64,000 nt of DNA from Nitrospira sp. ND1 (lineage in GTDB: Bacteria; Nitrospirota; Nitrospiria; Nitrospirales; Nitrospiraceae): the NCBI RefSeq assembly GCF_900170025.1, contig NZ_FWEX01000005.1, positions 233,073 through 297,072 on the forward strand, written 5' to 3'. Under the pieces are notes generated by a model. It worked only from the letters and a program-made list of their open reading frames with translations, had not been told where the DNA came from and searched no databases. Both the position numbers and the translations under genes were made by a program. Below are positions 54,070 to 63,481 of this stretch, piece by piece. Numbering within the stretch: position 1 is the stretch's first letter; each line of letters starts with the position of its first letter.

Positions 54070-55416
54070 ATGGCGCTGCTTCGAACCTCAGACGAGATAT
54101 CTAAACTCGACACGTCCGATACGTTGGTGCTCCGTCCGGAGCATCTCCGTCTGGGCATGTATGTCGACCTGAATTGCTCCTGGTTCAAGCATCCCTTCCC
54201 GCGCCGGTCGTTCAAACTCACCTCCCAAAACCAGATCACGACAATCAAAGGACTCGGATTGGCCACCGTGTTGGTCTACCCGCGGGAATCGGACCCGGAG
54301 ACGGATGAAGAGGGCAACGCTATCCTGCCGCCTCCGCCTTCGACCGGCGTTTCGGAAACGACTGCACAGACCAGCGCAGCCGAGGCCATCGTCGAACCGG
54401 AGGCTCCGACCCCGGCCGAAGAAGAGCAGCCGACCCATGGCGACTACCATCAGGCAGTAGAACTCGCCTCCACCGCCTATCGGCAGATGCTCGATCAGAG
54501 TTCGCAGATGATGAAAAACCTCGTGAGCGGTTCAGAGGAGGGCTTGCGGCACGCGCAGTCCATGATCGGCGGGCTCAGCACGCTCTTGACCAACACGGAA
54601 GCCGCCGGCACGGTCGCAAGTGCCTTCGACTCGGAAGATGTCGCCAACGCCAACCAACTGCACGCCCTCAATGTGGCGACGCTTTCCATGATCGTGGCGC
54701 AGCAATTCGACATCGATCAGGAGGCGCTCCAATTGATCGGCATGGCCGGACTGCTTCTCGACGTGGGGGAACAGCGCATTCCGCGTCACATCTTGCAGAC
54801 CCGTGCCCGCCGTTCAGAAGTCGAGAATGTGAAATATCAACTGCATCCCTATCTTGGCGTGGAGATGCTCAGACGATTCCCGGGGTTTCCCGAGGAAGTG
54901 CTGGACGTCATCCGCAGCCATCATGAACGGCTGGACGGGTCCGGCTACCCCGAGAAACTCAAGGGAGACCAAATCTCGCTCCCTACCAGAATCGTCAGCG
55001 CCGTGGACCACTACGACGCACTCGTCAATAGCTTTCATCCTGAAGACGCCCTTTCCCCGGCGGAAGCGTTGGCAACGATGTACAAGCATCAACACCGACT
55101 CTTTTCCTCGGAAGTCCTGATCGCGATGATCCAAACGCTGGGCGTGTTTCCGCCCGGAACCGTCGTGACACTGACCGACGGCTCTTTCGGGCAGGTGCTC
55201 AATATCAATTTCAAATACCGTCTCAAGCCCCTCGTGCTGCTGCACGACCAGGCCGCCCCGGCCGACCAGCCCCGCACCGTCGATCTCCAAACAGAGTCGG
55301 AGCTCAGCATTCTTCGGGCCATGCCGCGTGACGAGTTGCCAGGGAATGTGGTCGAGTACTTTCGCATCAAGCGATGGACCGGGTACTTTATCCAATCGTC
55401 CATGCGCGCAGCCTAG
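54070..55416 (+). CDS. HD-GYP-like protein with degenerate catalytic residues
   Basis: The 448-aa protein has an N-terminal DUF3391-type domain (LRPEHLRLGMYVDLNC, then WFKHPFPRRSF), an acidic linker (residues about 80-120), and a C-terminal HD-GYP fold. The GYP part is intact (HHERLDGSGYPEKLKGD). The HD dyad is not: the usual LLHDIGK reads LLLDVGEQ, so the histidine and lysine are lost. It probably does not cleave cyclic di-GMP and may act as a sensor or scaffold. The next gene starts 68 bp later. Confidence 0.85.
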   Translation: MALLRTSDEISKLDTSDTLVLRPEHLRLGMYVDLNCSWFKHPFPRRSFKLTSQNQITTIKGLGLATVLVYPRESDPETDEEGNAILPPPPSTGVSETTAQTSAAEAIVEPEAPTPAEEEQPTHGDYHQAVELASTAYRQMLDQSSQMMKNLVSGSEEGLRHAQSMIGGLSTLLTNTEAAGTVASAFDSEDVANANQLHALNVATLSMIVAQQFDIDQEALQLIGMAGLLLDVGEQRIPRHILQTRARRSEVENVKYQLHPYLGVEMLRRFPGFPEEVLDVIRSHHERLDGSGYPEKLKGDQISLPTRIVSAVDHYDALVNSFHPEDALSPAEALATMYKHQHRLFSSEVLIAMIQTLGVFPPGTVVTLTDGSFGQVLNINFKYRLKPLVLLHDQAAPADQPRTVDLQTESELSILRAMPRDELPGNVVEYFRIKRWTGYFIQSSMRAA

Positions 55417-55484
55417 ACAAACCGGGCGGCTCGCCCCGAGCGCACAACTGGCAGCGCTACCCTGCAGTATGGTATCTCCCTCGC

Positions 55485-57677
55485 ATGGCCAAGCCACGCG
55501 TCCTCCTGCTTATTCCTCCGTTGACCCAACTGAATACGCCCTATCCTGCGACCGCCTACCTGACGGGATTCCTGCATTCACGGGGATATGAGACCGCGCA
55601 AGCCGACCTCGGCCTTGAAATGGTGTTGCGCCTCTTCTCTCGATCGGGGCTGGAACGGGCGTTTTCCCGCATCAAGCAGACGGATCGGCCGTGGCGAGGG
55701 GAAGTCCAACAAATCCTGGCCCTTGAAGACGCTTATCTCGAAACCATCGAGCCCGTGATCGCGTTTCTCCAAGGGAAAGACCCGATGTTAGCTCCCCACC
55801 TCGCACGCCCGGGATTTCTTCCGGAGGGCCCCCGTTTTGCCGCTGATCGTCGGCCCGGAGAAGGATCGCTCGCAGCCTCGCCGACGGACACCGCCCGGCA
55901 CCGCGCCACGCTGTACATTGAGGACCTCACGGACCTCCTCCAGAGTACCGTTGCTCCCCACCTGTTTCTCAATCGTTACGCCGAACAAATCATGCAGGCC
56001 ACCTCGTCATTCGACCGGATCGAGGACGCTCTGACTCGACCGCTCAGCCTCACGGACGAATTGCTGCTCGAGGCGCTCCGGCCTCATCTCCACCGGACCG
56101 TACCCGATGTCGTGGGCCTCACGATTCCCTTTCCCGGCAATCTGTTCGGCGCCTTGAGGATTGCGCAGGCGATCAAGGCACAATCACCACCTACCGTCAT
56201 CGTCTTGGGTGGCGGATATGTGAACACCGAGCTGAGACGACTCGAAGACCCACGACTGTTCCAGTACGTGGATTATGTGACGCTGGATGACGGGGAACGC
56301 CCCTTCCTCTGCCTCTTGGAACACCTGGCAGGCGGGCGGCCCGAGCTCCTGCTCCGACGGACGTTTCTCTGCAGAGACGACCGCGTCATATTTCGAGACG
56401 GCAGTCATGAACCGGACATTCCGATGCATGAGCTCGGCCGACCGACCTATGCCGGACTCCCACTGACCGACTACCTCTCAATCCTCGACAGCCTGAACCC
56501 CATGCATCGACTCTGGTCGGAAGGCCATTGGAACAAGTTGACCGTGGCGCACGGCTGTTATTGGAAGCAATGCACGTTCTGCGATGTCGGGCTGAACTAT
56601 ATTTCGCGCTATGAGGTAACTCCGACCGACGTCCTGATCGACCAGATCGAGGCGTTGATTCAAGAGACCGGGCAACGGGGCTTCCATTTCGTCGATGAAG
56701 CCGCACCGCCGGCCGCGCTCAAAGCCCTGGCCCTTCGCCTGCTCGAAACCGGCCTGACCATTTCCTGGTGGGGGAACATTCGATTCGAAGAGGCGTTCTC
56801 CCCCGATTTGGCACGGCTGCTGGCGGCATCCGGCTGCATCGCTCTTACCGCCGGGCTCGAAGCCGCGTCTGATCGCTTGTTGGAACGGATGAAGAAAGGG
56901 ATTACGGTAGACCAAACGGCGCGGGTGGCGGCGGCCTTTCGCCAGGCCGGCATCCTGGTGCATGCTTATCTCATGTACGGGTGTCCCGGTGAGACTATCG
57001 CCGACACGGTAGATTCACTGGAACGTGTGCGGCAACTGTTTGCGAACCATCTCCTGCAGTCCGCCTTCTGGCACAAATTTACAGCCACGGCCCACAGTCC
57101 CATCGGGCTCAATCCGGCTGCGGAAGGCCTCACGATCCTCGGCCCGACATTCGGAGGGTTTGCCGAAAACGATCTCCGCCACGCCGACCCCAACGCGACC
57201 TGCCCACCCTGGCTCGGCGAAGGCCTGCGCGCCGCGTTGCTCAACTACATGGAACAGGCCGGATTCGATATCCCGTCACAACGCTGGTTCTCACATCGGG
57301 TCAAACCGCCACGGGTAACGAAGACCTGGCTCACGCAGGCGCTGGCGGCTTCCTCTGCCGTGCCACTGACTGCCGAACGACGTTGCGTCTGGATCGGCGG
57401 CAGGCCTGTGGTCGCGGCAACCGGACGTACGCGCACCAAGGTCATTCTTCCGACACGCACAGAGGATTTTACGATCAGCCTGGCGTCTCCGCACGCTGAA
57501 TGGCTGCTCCGCTTCCTGCACGAATCGACTCCTTCGCCTAGCCGGAGAAATCACGCATACCCCCGCCTCGCCGAAGTCCGCGATCGATTTCCGGCCGCCG
57601 GCGCGCGCGGATTCGATCGATTCAGCAGGGGCTCCGCCTGGCAATCGATCCGCCAAGCGGGCCTCCTCCTGGTGTAA
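55485..57677 (+). CDS. B12-binding radical SAM protein
   Basis: This 730-aa protein combines an N-terminal cobalamin-binding-like region (VVGLTIPFPGNLFGALRIA, then VIVLGGGYVNTEL) with a radical SAM barrel. The cluster motif is GCYWKQCTFC, spaced C-x4-C-x2-C instead of the usual C-x3-C-x2-C. The C-terminal 170 residues match no domain I know. Such proteins often do methylation at unreactive carbons or tailor peptides and lipids, but the substrate is unknown. The start at 55485 is MAKPRVLLL; the longer frame overlaps the HD-GYP gene. Confidence 0.85.
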   Translation: MAKPRVLLLIPPLTQLNTPYPATAYLTGFLHSRGYETAQADLGLEMVLRLFSRSGLERAFSRIKQTDRPWRGEVQQILALEDAYLETIEPVIAFLQGKDPMLAPHLARPGFLPEGPRFAADRRPGEGSLAASPTDTARHRATLYIEDLTDLLQSTVAPHLFLNRYAEQIMQATSSFDRIEDALTRPLSLTDELLLEALRPHLHRTVPDVVGLTIPFPGNLFGALRIAQAIKAQSPPTVIVLGGGYVNTELRRLEDPRLFQYVDYVTLDDGERPFLCLLEHLAGGRPELLLRRTFLCRDDRVIFRDGSHEPDIPMHELGRPTYAGLPLTDYLSILDSLNPMHRLWSEGHWNKLTVAHGCYWKQCTFCDVGLNYISRYEVTPTDVLIDQIEALIQETGQRGFHFVDEAAPPAALKALALRLLETGLTISWWGNIRFEEAFSPDLARLLAASGCIALTAGLEAASDRLLERMKKGITVDQTARVAAAFRQAGILVHAYLMYGCPGETIADTVDSLERVRQLFANHLLQSAFWHKFTATAHSPIGLNPAAEGLTILGPTFGGFAENDLRHADPNATCPPWLGEGLRAALLNYMEQAGFDIPSQRWFSHRVKPPRVTKTWLTQALAASSAVPLTAERRCVWIGGRPVVAATGRTRTKVILPTRTEDFTISLASPHAEWLLRFLHESTPSPSRRNHAYPRLAEVRDRFPAAGARGFDRFSRGSAWQSIRQAGLLLV

Positions 57678-57868
57678 GACTTCGCGCGTTTCCACCACCC
57701 GTACCTCCCCAATAGTCACGCGCATCTATCCACACACGACTGCATGGTTTTCCGTACATCGAATGTATCAACTTAAGACATTTGTTCATTCATGAAGCAT
57801 TCGAAAATGTGACTTGTAGTACTTATTAGCATTTTGTTGTAAATGACGAAAAAATCATGCGCAGCGTG

Positions 57869-57897
57869 TTGACATCTCTGCGTACTTACACTACATG
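57869..57897 (+). promoter_or_regulatory. Promoter of the PEP-CTERM gene in an AT-rich region
   Basis: TTGACA (57869-57874), 17 bp, TACATG (57892-57897). The 150 bp before it are clearly AT-richer than the surroundings (57740-57860). The leader to the ATG is about 35 bases and includes AGAGGAG. Confidence 0.55.
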
Positions 57898-57938
57898 TGG
57901 GGCCTACTTATGAGCTCACTTTACAGAGGAGATGCACT

Positions 57939-58769
57939 ATGCTCATCACACGATTGCTAACCCCATTGCTGGCTACCGGCATTCTCTTGTCGGCGCCGCT
58001 TTCGGCCTTAGCTATCGCCGTCTATTCGTCCTCCGGTCCGAACGCCGCATCGATTCAAGGTTCCGTCGATGGCTTCAGAAACGATCTCGGAACGAACAAC
58101 GGCGTGGGTGGCTCGTTCACAGGCGGTCGCCGGGAAATCAATTGGGACGGGGTGCCTGCCGGATTCTCCGACCCTAACAATCTGCCGGGAAACTTCTTCA
58201 ATTCCAATTCGGCTCGCGGCGCCGTATTTGAAACGCCTGGATCCGCATTCAGGGTCAGTGCAAACTCTGGCTCGGCTACGCCGGTTCGCTTTGGCAGCAT
58301 CAATCCCTCTTTTCCAAGCAGTTTTTCCGTGTTCAGTTCCCAGAAACTCTTTACCGCCATCGACAGTAACATCGTGGATGTAAGATTCTTTGTACCCGGC
58401 ACCAATCAACCGGGAGCCGTGCGCGGGTTCGGGTCGCTCTTCACCGACGTCGATTTGGCCGGTCCTACCACGATTGAGTTTTTTGACTTTCACAACAACA
58501 GCCTGGGCAAACAAACTGTCCTCAACACGCCGGGTGTGACCAGTCTTTCCTTTCTGGGTGTCTCTTTGGAGCAGGCCATCATTAACCGCGTCAGGATTAC
58601 CGCAGGAAACGCCGCCCTCTCGGCGCTGGACGGATTCGACTTTGTCGCCATGGATGATTTCATCTACGGCGAACCGCAAGCAGTCCCGGCTCCGGCCGCC
58701 GTCCTTCTCCTCGGAAGCGGCTTGGCTGTCCTGGTGTGGGCGCGGCGGAAGTCTCTCCTTCCCGATTAA
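57939..58769 (+). CDS. PEP-CTERM-type exported protein
   Basis: The 276-aa protein has a signal peptide (MLITRLLTPLLATGILLSAP) and a C-terminal sorting tail VPAPAAVLLLGSGLAVLV followed by WARRK: a VPxPA motif, a hydrophobic helix and a basic end. Exosortase systems recognise such tails in bacteria that make extracellular polysaccharide. The mature part is Ser/Asn/Phe-rich without cysteines. It uses the ATG at 57939 after AGAGGAG. No exosortase gene is in the window. Confidence 0.87.
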   Translation: MLITRLLTPLLATGILLSAPLSALAIAVYSSSGPNAASIQGSVDGFRNDLGTNNGVGGSFTGGRREINWDGVPAGFSDPNNLPGNFFNSNSARGAVFETPGSAFRVSANSGSATPVRFGSINPSFPSSFSVFSSQKLFTAIDSNIVDVRFFVPGTNQPGAVRGFGSLFTDVDLAGPTTIEFFDFHNNSLGKQTVLNTPGVTSLSFLGVSLEQAIINRVRITAGNAALSALDGFDFVAMDDFIYGEPQAVPAPAAVLLLGSGLAVLVWARRKSLLPD

Positions 58770-58793
58770 CCAGGGTTTGCACCTTTCCAATGG

Positions 58794-58829
58794 CAAGGGG
58801 GAGTCGGCCTGAAGCTGACTTCCCCCTTG
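58794..58829 (+). terminator. Hairpin after the PEP-CTERM gene
   Basis: CAAGGGGGAGTC and GACTTCCCCCTTG pair with one mismatched base around a short loop, 25 bp after the stop. It has few Ts beyond the stem. Confidence 0.75.
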
Positions 58830-59075
58830 TGCGTTCTACGCGTCGTTTCCTAAGCCTATCGATCTCTTGCTTCGCCACCTCGTATCTTGCTTCAGGCCAC
58901 GTTACCTAAGCGCGCTATTCTGGATCGCGATCGACACCCTTACGACGCAGACGACAGCCGCAGATCCACGCCTTGTGGATTGACGGGGACTGGATATAGA
59001 ACCAGGCGGCAAGGAGGGAACAGCTCAATCGGTGACTAAACGTCCTGCAGATTACGGCTCTTACTGAAACGAAAA
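58830..59075. other. Intergenic region between convergent genes
   Basis: The stretch between the two hairpins carries no supported gene, repeat family member or promoter. Confidence 0.4.
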
Positions 59076-59103
59076 GAGGAGCCGACCTATTGGCAGGCTC
59101 CTC
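59076..59103 (-). terminator. Intrinsic terminator of the peroxiredoxin gene
   Basis: The stem GAGGAGCC/GGCTCCTC is followed on the minus strand by TTTTC, the classic Rho-independent form. It lies 27 bp after the gene's stop. Confidence 0.75.
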
Positions 59104-59130
59104 TCATCTCGACCATCGTCGAAGCTCGCG

Positions 59131-59766
59131 CTACTTATTGGGCTGCGGAGTCAGCCGAAGATAGGGCTTGATCGATTTGAAGCCCTTCGGAAACAGCGTC
59201 TTGGCTTCGGCATCGTTCACCGCCGGGGTGATGATGCAATCCTGCCCGTCCTTCCAGTTCACCGGGGTCGCCACCTTGTATTTCGCCGTCAGCTGCAGGG
59301 AATCCACCACGCGCAGCAATTCGTCGAAATTCCTCCCGCAGGAGGCCGGATAGGTCAGCATCAACTTGATCTTCTTATCCGGCCCGATCACGAACACCGA
59401 ACGCACCGTCATGCTATCCAGCGAGTTCGGGTGGATCATGTCATACAGATCGGCGACCTTCTTCTCCGGGTCGGCAATGATCGGGTAACTGACCGTACAA
59501 TTCTGGGTTTCGTTGATGTCCTTGGTCCAGCCGCGATGCGAATCCAAGGGGTCCACGCTGATGGCGAGAACCTTCACGCCACGCTTATCGAACTCCCCTT
59601 TGATCCTCGCCATATAACCCAATTCTGTCGTACAGACGGGGGTATAGTCCTTCGGATGTGAAAACAGAATCCCCCACCCGCCGCCCAGCCACTCGTGAAA
59701 GTTGATCGTCCCTTCCGTCGTCTCAGCTGTAAAGTTTGGGGCATCGTCGCCCAATCGTAGTCCCAT
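59131..59766 (-). CDS. Peroxiredoxin, 1-Cys (Prx6) type
   Basis: The 211-aa enzyme reduces peroxides. It starts MGLRLGDDAPNFTAETTEG and has the peroxidatic cysteine in DYTPVCTTELG. The long C-terminal region (VRSVFVIGPDKKIKLMLTYP, then GRNFDELLRVVDSL) is typical of the Prx6 group. The start at 59766 is supported by AAGGAGG; an earlier in-frame codon at 59781 is not. It is a single gene with its own terminator. Confidence 0.94.
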   Translation of the reverse strand: MGLRLGDDAPNFTAETTEGTINFHEWLGGGWGILFSHPKDYTPVCTTELGYMARIKGEFDKRGVKVLAISVDPLDSHRGWTKDINETQNCTVSYPIIADPEKKVADLYDMIHPNSLDSMTVRSVFVIGPDKKIKLMLTYPASCGRNFDELLRVVDSLQLTAKYKVATPVNWKDGQDCIITPAVNDAEAKTLFPKGFKSIKPYLRLTPQPNK

Positions 59767-59977
59767 GATTTCCTCCTTCAATATCCGGTCTGACCTGGTG
59801 ATGGCACTGCGTACGGGAGCAGAAAGACGAGATTAGAGTACCGTTTCTCGTCAGTCCGGCGCAAGCGGAAGCTTGCGCGAAGAATGCCGCAAGACCGGTG
59901 GCGGGACGAACCGCCTGCCGCCACTCAAGTTTTCACTCGCGTATCCGATAAGAAACTCAGGTGCCACAGGAGAGCGT

Positions 59978-60346
59978 ATGGAGAACACGAAACCACCCGC
60001 CACCGGACTCCGAATCTCCGACGATCCCATGTACCGCTTGCTTCGAGAGGGGTGCATCAAGGAGTTCAACGTCAAACGGGCGGGAGGCGAACCGGTGGAC
60101 CTGACCCGCTGCGACTTGCGGGGCCTCGACCTGCGTGGGCTGGAGACGGATGGATTGGACTTCAGCGAGTGTTACTTTCGGCAAGCCGATCTTCGAGGTA
60201 TCGATTTCCGCAACGCGAAGCTCGAAGGAGCCAGCATCAATGCGGCCAAGATTTCCGGAGCCTACTTTCCCACCGAATTGAGCGCGAGTGAAATCGAGCT
60301 CTCACTGCTGCACGGGACACGAATGCGGTACCAGCCCAAGCCCTGA
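59978..60346 (+). CDS. Pentapeptide-repeat protein
   Basis: The 122-aa protein has consecutive five-residue repeats of the A(D/N)LxG type: DLRGLDLRGLETDGLDFSE, then FRQADLRGIDFRNAKLEGAS. That gives a right-handed beta-helix. The family includes topoisomerase-mimicking proteins, but this one is short, about eight repeats. Start at 59978 follows CAGGAG. It converges with the DUF748 gene. Confidence 0.85.
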   Translation: MENTKPPATGLRISDDPMYRLLREGCIKEFNVKRAGGEPVDLTRCDLRGLDLRGLETDGLDFSECYFRQADLRGIDFRNAKLEGASINAAKISGAYFPTELSASEIELSLLHGTRMRYQPKP

Positions 60347-60361
60347 CCCTACCCAGACCGC

Positions 60362-63310
60362 TCAACTTCCCGTCAGATTCAGCCTGACCCGAACCTGTTT
60401 TCCCTCTGAAGGCGCCAGTTCCGCGTCGATCAGGAAGACGCGATCCTCGGGCAACCCGCCCTGCTCGATCAGCCGCTCACGAATGGCCCTGGCGCGCCCT
60501 TGTGCCAATAGGCGCAACTCCGACTCCTCAACCGTCATTGCCGGAAAGAGCTGTTGTCGCAGTTCGTCGGCCGTCAACACCCGTTCGACGAATTTCCCCC
60601 CCGGGAGCTCTTCACGCTTCATCGGTTGCTTTCCCAACTTCTCCGCATAGAGATCACTCAGGAGTTCAAACTCCCGCGAGGGCGAGGGCACAGCTTGCAG
60701 ATTTTTGGTTCCCCCCTGAGTAAATCGTCGCTGCACCTCGGTCACAATTTTCTGCAACGCCAGGGCTTCGCGGTCTCGCGCAGGATCGGCCGCACCCGCC
60801 ACATCCACCCGTAACGCCGGTCGTTCCTGGAGTGCCTTGGCAATCGACTCGACCTTTCGCTGCTCCACACTCTCCAGGACTTCGCTTCCGGCCATGAATT
60901 CGATGAACTGCAAGTCTTCACCGCTGCCGCCGACAAGGCCCCCCAGCGCCGAAAACGGAGAGGTGGCCACTTTGGTGATCAGATTGACCAACGCATTCAG
61001 CACCACTCGGCCGTAGCGAAAGTCCGGTTCATTCAGATCACCGCGCACCGGCATATCGATATCGATCCGCCCCCGTCGGTCTTTCAACAACCCCACGGCC
61101 AGACGAACCGGCAGGCTCGTAGCATCCGGGCTGTCGGTTTTCTCCCCGAAGGTCAGCTGATCGACCAGGACCTTGTTTTCCCCCACAAGTTGCTGCTTCG
61201 ACACCTGATACATGAGGTCGAGCGAGAGCTTGCCCTTGGTGATCGGATAGCCGACATACTTGCCCGCGTAGGGCGACACCGCCGTCAGGTCGACGCCCTT
61301 GAACAGGAAGGTCAGATGCGTATACGTATCCTCGCTCAGGGGATTGATCTGCCCCTGAATCTTGAGCGGTGCCACTTCGTCGACTGTCCCGGTCAGGGCC
61401 ACCTCCGCTTTCGCGATCTGCTTGGAGGACAGGCCCTTGATCGTACCGCTCAGATTTTGAATCCCGGTTGTGATAACCGGTTCGATCGACTCGTCGATGA
61501 ACGTGGCCGACAATTTGGACAATCGGACGACATTCACGTCGATGGGAATCGGAGCCGTCGCCTTCTTGACAACTGTCGCCTCAACCGGCTTCGATACCGG
61601 CGGCTGTGCCGGACCTTGAGCAGGAGCCTTCATCACACGCGAAAGATTCGTGGTTCCGTCTTTGGCCGTCACAAACCGGATCGCCGGATCGCGCCACGCA
61701 ATCTCCCCGATCTTCACCCTCGTCGGGGCCACCTCCAGCGCGACCTTGTTCAGCCCCAGTGCCGTCCAGCCAAGGAACTCATGGGCAGACACTCCGTCGG
61801 CCACATGCAGACTATTCAGCCCCAGCTGTCCCGTGTACTGGATCATCGGTTCCGGGTCATGTTGGCTGCGATACACCAGCTCCCCGTCCAATTCCAATTC
61901 GCCGTCTCTGATTTCAACCTGCATGCGACGGTCGAGATAGGGCTGAAAGGGCCGCAGACCGATATGCGCCAATTTGAGGGTGAGCGCAGTTTGCAGGGGT
62001 TCCAGTTGCAGCGTGCCCTTGCTCTCAACGGTGCCCTGTTGATTGAGCCGAAAACCGGCTGACACCGGCCACGAGCCCTTCAACGGCACATGGATCCCGT
62101 TCACCGTCACATGCAGGTCATCGATTGCCAACTGCGCCGGCGTCTTTAGACTCCGATCTTCGAACGCCACCTGCGCCTTGGTTACCTCAATCGCCTGCAC
62201 GTCCACCGACCAGGACTGCCCGGAATCCGTCGCAGGCCGCTGCGGCTCAACCGGGTCCTCCCGGGAAGCCGCAACCGGAGTAAAGAGTGGTTTAAAATTC
62301 ACGACGCCGTCCTCGGCAAGCCAGGCACGGATCTCTGCACCGCTCAGCGCAATCGTCCCGACTCCCGCCTCCCGCTTTGGAAGGTCCATGCGAATGCCTT
62401 CGAACGCCAACGCCGGCACCGTCATGACCGGATCACGCTCCCCCGCCGCAGACAGCCGGAAATCGGACAGTAGGAATTTTCCCTCGTTCACCTGCAGGTT
62501 GACCGGAGCAGCCGAAGTATCAAAGTGATACCGGGCATCGACGAGGACGGCCCCGCTCAGGATGTCGAATCGAAATCGATCGCGCAGACTCGGCCAGAAC
62601 GTGTTGAGTTTGACGTTTGACAGAGAGACATGCCCGTCGGATTCCAGCGGATCGAGGTGGACCGTCCCTTCCCAGGCCAGCGTTTCGCCCTCGCCGAACT
62701 CGGCCGAGAAGGCATAGGCGTTTTCACCCCCGCGCCGGGTGCCGAAATTGCGCAGCGTGATCTCAATCGGCACCACATCGATCGTCACCGGTTTGCGTTT
62801 CGAATCGTCCCGGTACTCGATGACCCCCTGCCGGATGCTCAGAAGACGGATCTCGACCGGCGGCACAGGGGCGTTCTCCGCCTTGGTATCGGCTGGTGGG
62901 GCAAGATCGGCCGGTGAGTCTTGAGACGGCGGCACCAGCCCCAGCAGATTCAACGTGCCATCGGCCCGGATGTGGACAAGGCCAAAGGGGAGGGTCAATC
63001 GGATTTCGTCGAACAGATAGGCCGACCGCACCAACGAGGTCCCTTCGAAGTCCACGAAGAGTTCTTCGAACCCCAGCATGGGCGTCTGATCCGGCTCCCG
63101 AATCTCGAAGGCCGTCAACATCAGCGAAAAGGTAAATGGATTGATCCGGACGTCACCGAGCACGACAGGGTGCCGAAGACGTTCGGCCAAGGCAGGAATC
63201 GCGTAGGTCTTGACGGCATAGGGCGCGACGACAAAACCGAGCAGCGCATAGAGCGCGACGATGCCACAGAGCACAATGAGGGCTGTTCGATACCGCGACA
63301 AGAGCGTCAT
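60362..63310 (-). CDS. Large DUF748 (AsmA-like) envelope protein
   Basis: The 982-aa protein has one N-terminal membrane segment (RTALIVLCGIVALYALLGFVV) and then long beta-rich repeats: INPFTFSLMLTAFEI near the start, several LSGTIKGL-type strands and VRLAVGLLKDRRGRIDIDMPV near residue 730. These are typical of DUF748/AsmA-like proteins that span the periplasm and are linked to lipid transport and envelope upkeep. The C-terminal part (LRLLAQGRARAIRERLIEQG) resembles an OmpA-type end. The start at 63310 is MTLLSRYR; the longer frame runs into the tRNA fragment. Confidence 0.85.
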   Translation of the reverse strand: MTLLSRYRTALIVLCGIVALYALLGFVVAPYAVKTYAIPALAERLRHPVVLGDVRINPFTFSLMLTAFEIREPDQTPMLGFEELFVDFEGTSLVRSAYLFDEIRLTLPFGLVHIRADGTLNLLGLVPPSQDSPADLAPPADTKAENAPVPPVEIRLLSIRQGVIEYRDDSKRKPVTIDVVPIEITLRNFGTRRGGENAYAFSAEFGEGETLAWEGTVHLDPLESDGHVSLSNVKLNTFWPSLRDRFRFDILSGAVLVDARYHFDTSAAPVNLQVNEGKFLLSDFRLSAAGERDPVMTVPALAFEGIRMDLPKREAGVGTIALSGAEIRAWLAEDGVVNFKPLFTPVAASREDPVEPQRPATDSGQSWSVDVQAIEVTKAQVAFEDRSLKTPAQLAIDDLHVTVNGIHVPLKGSWPVSAGFRLNQQGTVESKGTLQLEPLQTALTLKLAHIGLRPFQPYLDRRMQVEIRDGELELDGELVYRSQHDPEPMIQYTGQLGLNSLHVADGVSAHEFLGWTALGLNKVALEVAPTRVKIGEIAWRDPAIRFVTAKDGTTNLSRVMKAPAQGPAQPPVSKPVEATVVKKATAPIPIDVNVVRLSKLSATFIDESIEPVITTGIQNLSGTIKGLSSKQIAKAEVALTGTVDEVAPLKIQGQINPLSEDTYTHLTFLFKGVDLTAVSPYAGKYVGYPITKGKLSLDLMYQVSKQQLVGENKVLVDQLTFGEKTDSPDATSLPVRLAVGLLKDRRGRIDIDMPVRGDLNEPDFRYGRVVLNALVNLITKVATSPFSALGGLVGGSGEDLQFIEFMAGSEVLESVEQRKVESIAKALQERPALRVDVAGAADPARDREALALQKIVTEVQRRFTQGGTKNLQAVPSPSREFELLSDLYAEKLGKQPMKREELPGGKFVERVLTADELRQQLFPAMTVEESELRLLAQGRARAIRERLIEQGGLPEDRVFLIDAELAPSEGKQVRVRLNLTGS

Positions 63311-63331
63311 GTCAGGAACACGTTGAGGAGG

Positions 63332-63378
63332 TGGTGCGCCCGGTTGGAATCGAACCAACGACCCTCAGCTTAGAAGGC
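63332..63378 (-). other. 3-prime fragment of tRNA-Arg(TCT), likely attachment site
   Basis: Read on the minus strand it gives GGCCTTCTAAGCTGAGGGTC, followed by TTGGTTCGATTCCAA (T arm) and CCGGGCGC-ACCA (acceptor and CCA end). The loop CTTCTAA has anticodon TCT. The 5-prime half (D arm and 5-prime acceptor strand) is absent; the sequence past 63378 does not continue the tRNA. It marks one end of an insertion in a tRNA gene. Confidence 0.8.
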
Positions 63379-63481
63379 CCACCAGAAGCCAATGATATTA
63401 ATAAAGATTTAGTGTGATTGTATCGCCTAAACGAATGCTAAACCAAGCGAAAATCTTCCTTACAGGTGGGATCAAGTAGGA

